Of a stretch of DNA of 38,800 nucleotides, positions 33,362 to 38,800 are shown piece after piece (the stretch's first letter is position 1; each line of letters starts with the position of its first letter). The stretch spans positions 1 to 38,800 of the forward strand of contig DUQI01000058.1 of NCBI GenBank assembly GCA_012837885.1. The letters are read 5' to 3'. Position numbers and translations under genes: made by a program. Under the pieces are notes generated by a model. That model had not been told where the DNA came from, made no database searches, and saw only the letters and a list, made by a program, of their open reading frames with translations. The stretch comes from Fastidiosipila sp. (GTDB lineage: Bacteria; Bacillota; Clostridia; Saccharofermentanales; DTU023).

Positions 33362-33820
33362 TCATAGCCGCTTCAACAGTTCTCTCACTTTGTCGGCCGG
33401 GAAATCGTCGGCCGGATCGTCGAGCATCTCACGCAAAAGCGATTTGACGTTGTCGCTTTGCGGCAGCATGAAGCCTGCTTCTCTGTTCAAATCTTCGGCC
33501 ATCAGGCGATTCGCCCGAGCGATGGCCGCTCCGAGACGTCCCGGTAACTCTGACGCGATCGATTCTTGCTCTGTCTTGCTTTGGAAAAGCTCGTTCATCA
33601 CCGTCACGACTTCTGTCTTTCTCGGCTGTTGACGCGGATAGGTGAAAGGCACCATCGAGATCGCCGCAGACGGACAAGCGTCGGCGCAGTCGCCGCAGCC
33701 GATGCACGTTTCAACATCGATCTGACCGTTCTCCCAATCGGTCGCTCCCGTCGGGCAGACATAGAGGCAGAGGCAGTCCTTCGTACAAAGTCGGATATTT
33801 CTCACTGCGTATTTAGCCAT
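33362..33820 (-). CDS. 2[4Fe-4S] ferredoxin-domain protein
   Basis: A 152-aa protein. The N-terminal 55 residues carry two cysteine sets. The second (Cys39, 42, 45, 49-Pro) is canonical. The first is irregular, with Cys12, 16, 18 and 22-Pro (C-x3-C-x-C-x3-CP). The C-terminal 95 residues are helical and acidic and match nothing I recognise. The ATG is preceded by AGAGGTAAG. It lies 5 bp downstream of the twin-rubredoxin gene, so the two proteins probably pass electrons between them. Confidence 0.88.
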   Translation of the reverse strand: MAKYAVRNIRLCTKDCLCLYVCPTGATDWENGQIDVETCIGCGDCADACPSAAISMVPFTYPRQQPRKTEVVTVMNELFQSKTEQESIASELPGRLGAAIARANRLMAEDLNREAGFMLPQSDNVKSLLREMLDDPADDFPADKVRELLKRL

Positions 33821-33825
33821 CTCAC

Positions 33826-34488
33826 TTACCTCTTTCCTACCGTATCGAATTTCCAGCTCGGCACCTTACAAATCGGGCACATCTCGGGCACCTTATCGCC
33901 CAAAAAGATAAAGCCGCAGATCGAACAGATATAGACGTTCTTATCGTCTAAAAACGCCTCACCGCCCGCCTGGTAGCGGGTCAGGCAGCTCTTGACGATC
34001 TTCGTGACCTTCTCGTTCCAGACGAGCGCTCTTTGCGCTCCGTGGTCTTCATGTGCCTTCGCGATCTCGTTCGTCTTGCCGATCAACTCATTGAGGTCGC
34101 GATCGACGAGAGACATCAGCTTGTCAAAGCTCGGCTCAGACACCGGTACGGCGCGATCTTTGTAATAAGCGGCCAGATCTCTAAACAAGGCGGATTCAAC
34201 CGGTTTATACTGCAACTCGAGTCCACGTGCCAGATTAGAACAGATGGCACTCAACTGCATATCCGAGTAATCGTCAAGCGATGGTTTGTGGTCGGCTGAA
34301 AGATCCTGCTCGACTTGATCTGTCGTCTCGCCGAGCAAAGCAAACTCGTCTTTTCCGACACCGCAGAGCGGACAGACAAAGTCTTCCGGCAGATCGGAAA
34401 ACCGCGTCCCTACGGGGATGCCGCTTTCCGGTATGCCGGCCGCTTCATCGTAGATATAGCCGCACAGCTTACAAATATACTGATTCAC
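33826..34488 (-). CDS. Protein with rubredoxin domains at both ends
   Basis: A 220-aa protein. The N-terminus is a complete rubredoxin (Cys6, Cys9, Cys39, Cys42 with YICKLCGYIYDEAAG). The C-terminus is a short rubrerythrin-type rubredoxin (Cys188, Cys191, Cys204, Cys207). The 130-residue helical middle (for example NLARGLELQYKPVESALFRD) lies where rubrerythrins have a diiron four-helix bundle, but I see no paired ExxH motifs. It may be an electron shuttle rather than a peroxidase. The start is GTG at 34488 with GGAG about 8 bp upstream. Confidence 0.85.
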   Translation of the reverse strand: MNQYICKLCGYIYDEAAGIPESGIPVGTRFSDLPEDFVCPLCGVGKDEFALLGETTDQVEQDLSADHKPSLDDYSDMQLSAICSNLARGLELQYKPVESALFRDLAAYYKDRAVPVSEPSFDKLMSLVDRDLNELIGKTNEIAKAHEDHGAQRALVWNEKVTKIVKSCLTRYQAGGEAFLDDKNVYICSICGFIFLGDKVPEMCPICKVPSWKFDTVGKR

Positions 34489-34664
34489 TGGGTATTCTCC
34501 TCACACAAATGATGTCTCTACTAGTGTAACGTATATCGGCCGATGATCCAGCATTCGCTCATTCCAGAAAAGCGCCCGTATCGACCGGTCTGCATTTAAA
34601 AATCAACTGGCTTTGGCAAAAGACAACCCAATGCAAATATTCGCCTTTGTGCATCGGTAAGCGA

Positions 34665-34678
34665 TTGACATCCGTCAA
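34665..34678. promoter_or_regulatory. TTGAC-N4-GTCAA palindrome upstream of the peroxidase gene
   Basis: A perfect 5-4-5 inverted repeat with the geometry of a Crp/Fnr-family box, centred about 65 bp upstream of the inferred start of the peroxidase gene and within the divergent intergenic region. It differs from the copZ box in one base per half-site. Confidence 0.45.
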
Positions 34679-34701
34679 ATAATCTCCCATGTTACCGTCG
34701 A

Positions 34702-34730
34702 TTGATGCGGCGCCTCATATGTTTTACGAT
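34702..34730 (+). promoter_or_regulatory. Promoter of the glutathione peroxidase gene
   Basis: TTGATG (34702-34707) and TACGAT (34725-34730) are 17 bp apart, placing the start near 34737, about 20 bp before the ATG and just ahead of GGAGG (34743-34747). Confidence 0.7.
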
Positions 34731-34756
34731 AGCGCTAAGAACGGAGGTGAAACTTC

Positions 34757-35230
34757 ATGTCGATTTATGATTTCACAGTCAACTCAATTCGCGGCAAGGA
34801 AGTCAATCTTGCCGATTATAAAGATCACGTGGTGCTGATCGTCAATACGGCAAGCAAGTGCGGCTATACACCGCAGTTTGAAGGCTTAGAAAACCTGTAT
34901 CAGAAATACAAAGACCGAAACTTTGTCGTGCTCGGTTTCCCGAGTAATCAATTCGGCGGTCAAGACCCCGGTACAAACGATGAGATCGGCACTTTTTGTA
35001 AAGTCAATTACGGTGTCACCTTCCCGATGATGGCCAAGGTCGACGTCAATGGTCAGTACGAATCTTCCCTGTTCACCTTCCTGAAAAAGGAAAAGGGTGG
35101 TATTCTCGGTGACCGCATCAAATGGAATTTCACGAAATTCCTGATTGATAAAAACGGCGAAGTCGTCAAACGCTACGCTCCGACCACCAAACCGGAAGCG
35201 CTGGAAGATGACATCGAAGCGCTTCTTTAA
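34757..35230 (+). CDS. Glutathione peroxidase family protein (cysteine type)
   Basis: A 157-aa thiol peroxidase of the GPx/BsaA family. The peroxidatic Cys35 is in NTASKCGYTPQ, with catalytic Gln in GFPSNQFGGQDPG and Trp/Asn in IKWNFTKFL. Cys rather than selenocysteine is encoded, as usual in bacteria; such enzymes generally use thioredoxin. GGAGG precedes the ATG by 9 bp. It diverges from the rubredoxin-ferredoxin pair, fitting an oxidative-stress locus. Confidence 0.95.
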   Translation: MSIYDFTVNSIRGKEVNLADYKDHVVLIVNTASKCGYTPQFEGLENLYQKYKDRNFVVLGFPSNQFGGQDPGTNDEIGTFCKVNYGVTFPMMAKVDVNGQYESSLFTFLKKEKGGILGDRIKWNFTKFLIDKNGEVVKRYAPTTKPEALEDDIEALL

Positions 35231-35263
35231 AGAAAAATAATTAAGAGCATCATGAATGTCGAG

Positions 35264-35292
35264 GCGGTCATCAGGAGATGGCCGCTTATTAT
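35264..35292. terminator. Terminator between peroxidase and acyltransferase genes
   Basis: GCGGTCATC (35264-35272) pairs with GATGGCCGC (35277-35285) around an AGGA loop, with one G-U pair, and is followed by TTATTATCT. It lies between convergent genes and partly borders the acyltransferase stop. Confidence 0.7.
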
Positions 35293-36779
35293 CTCAATGC
35301 AACACCCTCGCGCTTCAAATTACTTGCTTCACAATAGTAGCGGCACTCCGCAAGCAACTTCGAGGTGTTGCGAAACAACAGCAAATTAGCATCTGCCAGA
35401 TCATCATGAATGCCCACCTCAAACGGTTCCCCAATATTGACGATGCTGCGCCCTCTTAGGTGGTATATGGCGCATGGCACGATTGGCCTTCCAGCGTTCT
35501 GCGCGATGGAAACGGCACCAAAATCAAAATCGAGAAGCGGCTTATCAGTTTTGTTGCGTGTTCCTTCTGGACAGATGACGATGTCATTTCCCTGCAAAAG
35601 TCGTTGTACGGCTGTCAGTCTGGCATGTTCTCGGCTTGACTTATCATTCCTGTCTACAAAGATGCAACCTAGATCTGTCAATACGCCTTCCGCTGCTGTT
35701 TCGAGAAAATCTGCTTTGATGACGGGGTGGTACACCCTGCGGCCAGCTGATCTAATAACCAAGGGCATGTCAAGCAGTTTTCTGTGATTAGTAGTAAAAA
35801 TGAGACCGCCTTCTTTTGGGACATTTGCCGCTCCCATTATAGTGTGTTTGAAAAGCTTATCAAAAGGCCAACTACCAAATCTTATCAGCCTTTGCATGCG
35901 TTTTCCGCGTCTGTACACAGTATCCGCATCATATGTGTATTTCTTTTGATAGGTTCGAAATGCCCTATAATATCTCTCGCGTTCATCCGCCGTCAGGCGC
36001 ATTTTTTCAGTCCGTGGCAACAAATTAAACGATTCTGCCTCTTGGTAAACTCTAATGCCATTGTATAGTTCGCTGAAGTTGACAAACCGCCTTAATTGTC
36101 CACAACCGATGTCAGCATTGTTCCGCGTCGCAAACAAAAAGGAACGAGTGTTAGTTTGTTCCTGAATAGCAAGTGCATTACTCTTTTTATCTTCAATGAT
36201 AATATCTAACTCGTGCGCAATGCAGGCTTCTACCTTATCTTTTTCTTCTCGACCAGATTCATATGAGCAAAAGACAATCGTCTGATAAGGAATGCGCTTA
36301 AGTCTAAGACGTAACTTGACGAGACCACGTTGGAGCTTTCCGATAAACGTATTTTCATTGGATTTGGCTCGAGCAGTCACCGGAATGATGCGATGTCCTT
36401 CCCGGTGCAATTGACGAATCACCCGGACAGCGTCTTTCCGAAAAGGCGCGAACAGTGCATACGGAAGCATGTAACGGTACCAAAAAGCGGTCTCATCTTC
36501 ATGGCTACAGTTGAAAACATCACGAATTCCATAACCATGAGAATTGATACACAAGTTAGCACTGACCTTTTCTGCGGTTGCGAAATTTTGTGTGCATGCG
36601 GCATCCGCTTCCGGAGAACTGGCCACATCAACAATCCGAATATCCTTAGTTTTAATACGTAATCCGTGTTTGGAGCGGAGCTCTTGCTGAATTTTCCGCA
36701 TGAAATATTTTCGACCTTTTTTCAGCTGATATTTCTCCTGGTTTATCAAAACGCCATCAATATCAAGGCCAATGTTCAC
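35289..36779 (-). CDS. HAD-domain / PlsC-like acyltransferase fusion
   Basis: A protein of about 496 aa. The N-terminal half is HAD-like: DIDGVL at residues 6-11 (nucleophile DxD), IIPVTARAKSN (motif II) and IIEDKKSNA (acidic motif). The C-terminal half is a lysophospholipid-type acyltransferase: NHRKLLD (331-337, HX4D), FVDRND and PEGTR (404-408). A HAD phosphatase joined to an acyltransferase recalls bifunctional lipid enzymes, but the substrate is unknown. I place the start at GTG 36779, with TTGGAG about 8 bp upstream; the frame extends to a TTG at 36848 without such a site. The gene is visibly more AT-rich than its neighbours, suggesting transfer. Confidence 0.82.
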   Translation of the reverse strand: MNIGLDIDGVLINQEKYQLKKGRKYFMRKIQQELRSKHGLRIKTKDIRIVDVASSPEADAACTQNFATAEKVSANLCINSHGYGIRDVFNCSHEDETAFWYRYMLPYALFAPFRKDAVRVIRQLHREGHRIIPVTARAKSNENTFIGKLQRGLVKLRLRLKRIPYQTIVFCSYESGREEKDKVEACIAHELDIIIEDKKSNALAIQEQTNTRSFLFATRNNADIGCGQLRRFVNFSELYNGIRVYQEAESFNLLPRTEKMRLTADERERYYRAFRTYQKKYTYDADTVYRRGKRMQRLIRFGSWPFDKLFKHTIMGAANVPKEGGLIFTTNHRKLLDMPLVIRSAGRRVYHPVIKADFLETAAEGVLTDLGCIFVDRNDKSSREHARLTAVQRLLQGNDIVICPEGTRNKTDKPLLDFDFGAVSIAQNAGRPIVPCAIYHLRGRSIVNIGEPFEVGIHDDLADANLLLFRNTSKLLAECRYYCEASNLKREGVALR

Positions 36780-37244
36780 GTTGTTGTCTCCAAAAGATGC
36801 CGCATAAAGCGTATGTTTATCGTCTGTCGCAAAGCAAGTCTGCTTCAAACAATTCTAAATAAAAATGTATACCACTATTAATTGCATTCTAGAAAAAATC
36901 ATGTGCACTTACCTGCCACTTTTTGATTTGTTTTTTCCAGAAATTGTAGTTTCCGTAATCGAGCGCACACAATTTTAATGACCAATAATTATCTCTAAAT
37001 TAATATGATTAAATGTCAGAATTTATTAAAAAAAGTTAAAGGACGTATGATTCGTTGAATACGCTGTCTGGACACAAGCAACACTCGGAATGAGACGCTT
37101 CAATGCCGATTATTTACTATGAAATAGAGGTAGTTGGACGCTCGATTAGAAGTTGCAGGATGGCGCTCACGCAGGAGAATTGACAGTTCTTCGAATCGGA
37201 TTGCAATAAAAATGCCGGTTGCTCAGAATGCTTGAGATTCTGCC
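36780..37244. other. AT-rich stretch without a clear gene
   Basis: About 465 bp, strongly AT-rich between 36850 and 37050, then of mixed composition. No open frame over 40 codons looks real. Near the right end CAGAAT-N7-ATTCTG (37224-37242) could be a weak terminator for the ATPase gene; the T-run follows only after some 15 bp on the minus strand. It may be decayed mobile or accessory DNA. Confidence 0.4.
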
Positions 37245-38504
37245 TCAAACCACCCACACCGGTACAAACCAATTCTTCTGATCAATCGGTATCACATCAC
37301 TGGCCATACAAAGCACATTCCCGCTGCCAATTTTGGTTTTCAGGCTGGCCAATTCGCCAAACTGCTCTGGGGTTTCAACCGGGCTCAGCACATCAAAATG
37401 CCGGATGGCTACTCTACCCGGAGAAACTGCCTTTTTCACTTCAATTGGATAAAGGGTGCCATCTTGATGAATTAGAAGGTCGATCTCCTTTTGATCCTTA
37501 TCGCGATAATAATATAGCGGCGGCTCCTTACCGGCGTTCAAAAAACTTTTGTAGATTTCGGAGAACACAAAGCTTTTGAAGAAGTCGCCGGACATGGCTC
37601 CTCGCTCCAAGGCTTCCGGATTTCCCCATTTGAGCAGATAGGACGCCAATCCCGTATCGAGCATGTGCAGTAGCGGCATTTTGACCACGCGTTTTAGCAG
37701 GTTATTGGCATACGGCTGCACCAAAGCAATGATATGGGAGGACACTAGAATGGACAGCCATTTTTTGACCGTTGGGGAGGAGATGCCTACCGCTCTGGCT
37801 AGCTCCTCATACACTACCGGCCTGGCAGTGTTGGCCGCGACCGCCGTCATGAAATTGAAAAACTGCATTTCGTCCGCAACCTGACTCAAGTCCCTGACGT
37901 CACGCTTCAGATAGGTGTCCACATAGGAGCTGTAGTAGGTTTCCCAGTCCATCTTTGGTCTGGCGTATAGCTCTGGCATGGAACCCTTGAAAATCCGCTC
38001 GTATATTTGAGGCAGTTCATGAGGCGAAACTTCACCGATTCTTTTCACCAGCCGCTCAGGATCTGTACTATAAGGCACACTTGGATAGTCGTGGATCTCC
38101 GCATTGGACAGGCCGAGAAGGCTGACAATGCCCACGCGACCGGCCAGACTCTCGCTTACATTTTTCATTAGGCGAAACACCTGGGAGCCGGTCAGCCAGT
38201 AGTCTCCCGGTTGCCGATTTTCATCCACCCGCATTTTGATGTAGGGCAAAAGCTCTGTCGCGTACTGGACTTCGTCAATTAGTACCGGAGGCTGATAGCG
38301 TTGCAAAAACAAGCCCGGGTCTGTTCTGGCCAGCAGGCGCAGATCCGGGTCGTCCAGGCTGACATAGTGCCGCCCCTCATCCGCCAAGCGCTTCAACATG
38401 GTGGTCTTGCCCACTTGCCTCGGTCCGGTAAGTAGCAGAACCGGAAAGGTGCTGGAAATCTGTAGTATGGTAGGCTCCATGGCCCGGTTGATATAGTTAA
38501 GCAT
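37245..38504 (-). CDS. AAA ATPase with DUF4143 domain
   Basis: A 419-aa protein of the AAA_14/DUF4143 family. Walker A GPRQVGKTT is at 27-35, Walker B PPVLIDEVQ is near residue 75, and WLTGSQVFRL is the sensor region. The C-terminal DUF4143 domain carries ELARAVGISSPTVKKW (winged-helix-like) and EIDLLIHQDGTLYPIEVKK (nuclease-like E-x-D...E-x-K arrangement). Function is unknown; such genes are common, patchily distributed and mobile. The ATG at 38504 has AGGAGG 5 bp upstream, so the frame start at 38528 is rejected. Confidence 0.9.
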   Translation of the reverse strand: MLNYINRAMEPTILQISSTFPVLLLTGPRQVGKTTMLKRLADEGRHYVSLDDPDLRLLARTDPGLFLQRYQPPVLIDEVQYATELLPYIKMRVDENRQPGDYWLTGSQVFRLMKNVSESLAGRVGIVSLLGLSNAEIHDYPSVPYSTDPERLVKRIGEVSPHELPQIYERIFKGSMPELYARPKMDWETYYSSYVDTYLKRDVRDLSQVADEMQFFNFMTAVAANTARPVVYEELARAVGISSPTVKKWLSILVSSHIIALVQPYANNLLKRVVKMPLLHMLDTGLASYLLKWGNPEALERGAMSGDFFKSFVFSEIYKSFLNAGKEPPLYYYRDKDQKEIDLLIHQDGTLYPIEVKKAVSPGRVAIRHFDVLSPVETPEQFGELASLKTKIGSGNVLCMASDVIPIDQKNWFVPVWVV

Positions 38505-38534
38505 GATCCTCCTGGCAGTCAATGGCACAATATT

Positions 38535-38569
38535 CCGTCTAAACTAAAATGCCACTTTAGATTAGACGG
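38535..38569. promoter_or_regulatory. Large palindrome upstream of the DUF4143 ATPase
   Basis: Two 14-bp arms (38535-38548 and 38556-38569; 13 of 14 positions complementary; core CCGTCTAA...TTAGACGG) surround a 7-nt centre. It lies 31 bp before the start codon, where an operator or autoregulatory site would be expected. Confidence 0.55.
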
Positions 38570-38617
38570 GTTTTAGGGCTAATGTCAAGGGCTATTTTCT
38601 GCTTAAAGTAGTGTTAC

Positions 38618-38660
38618 TCACGTTAACCGAGGATAGTGAAATAGTATTTTCTTAACGTGA
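38618..38660. repeat. Inverted repeat TCACGTTAA/TTAACGTGA
   Basis: Perfect 9-bp arms at 38618-38626 and 38652-38660 with a 25-nt centre. The right arm overlaps the stop codon of the possible partial gene at the window edge. It could be a terminator stem, an operator or an element end. Confidence 0.4.
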
Positions 38661-38800
38661 TTGCAAAACAAAACAGACAACCGGCCTATCGCCTGTTGCC
38701 TGCTTCTTTTTTACCACCACACCGGTACGACTGGAGTTTTCCAGCCGCAGGTGATCGTGTAAAGTGCGTTTGGCAAAGGCACTAACTATTGATAAAATGC
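38652..38800 (-). CDS. Possible C-terminal end of a truncated gene at the window edge
   Basis: An open minus-strand frame enters from beyond the window and ends with TAA at 38652-38654 after 48 codons. The tail reads AKRTLHDHLRLENSSRT and then a basic stretch. I do not recognise it, and with only 48 codons it could be chance. Confidence 0.3.
   Translation of the reverse strand, partial: ILSIVSAFAKRTLHDHLRLENSSRTGVVVKKKQATGDRPVVCFVLQSR

Noticed and set aside
37049-37120. Short plus-strand peptide ending MRRFNADYLL
   Set aside because: About 23 codons, no start signal and no recognisable family; likely chance in AT-rich DNA.

Overview
The window looks like chromosomal DNA of a Bacillota (Firmicutes) bacterium of about 50% GC. 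The grounds are strong AGGAGG-type ribosome binding sites, TTGACA/TATAAT promoters, tRNA genes with encoded CCA, a DinR-type SOS box, a nadD-yqeK-rsfS-comEA neighbourhood and Bacillus-type ThyA. I cannot name the genus from sequence alone. Most genes lie on the minus strand.

Region 1 (1-7300) holds seven tRNA genes in four minus-strand units (Leu; Met-Tyr; His-Gln-Lys; Pro). Each unit has its own near-consensus promoter, and clear terminators end most of them. Between them lie a short-chain dehydrogenase, an FAD-dependent amine/amino-acid oxidase-like gene, a frameshifted tyrosine-integrase remnant abutting tRNA-Lys, an SOS-controlled dinB polymerase, and thyA followed by an unusual gene that fuses dihydrofolate reductase, an unrecognised middle domain and an O6-alkylguanine-DNA alkyltransferase.

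Region 2 (7400-16340) holds a membrane-anchored alpha/beta hydrolase, comEA, rsfS, a DUF2254 membrane protein, a fused nadD-yqeK, prfB without its usual programmed frameshift, a membrane protein, and a plus-strand large glutamine synthetase gene with a palindrome over its -10 box.

Region 3 (16341-26700) is one long run of tightly packed minus-strand genes. In transcription order it reads pfkA, ppx, ppk, a sugar nucleotidyltransferase, argS, an M3-peptidase-like protein that has lost its zinc-binding catalytic motif, rdgB and an ACT-domain protein. It joins glycolysis, polyphosphate turnover and nucleotide hygiene.

Region 4 (26800-35290) holds a NYN-LOTUS RNase-like protein, an SDR and a flavodoxin. 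Next comes a copZ-like / P1B-ATPase / Crp-Fnr operon with a perfect TTGAT-N4-ATCAA box about 41.5 bp before its inferred start point, which suggests direct autoactivation by the encoded FLP-like regulator. A PdaA-like lipoprotein deacetylase, an irregular 2[4Fe-4S] ferredoxin, a protein with rubredoxin domains at both ends and a glutathione peroxidase follow, giving the stretch a redox/oxidative-stress theme.

Region 5 (35290-38800) is more AT-rich and looks accessory. It has a HAD-phosphatase/acyltransferase fusion, about 465 bp of AT-rich DNA without a clear gene, a DUF4143 AAA ATPase with a large palindrome upstream, and a possible truncated gene at the edge.

I found no CRISPR array, rRNA, complete insertion sequence or riboswitch.
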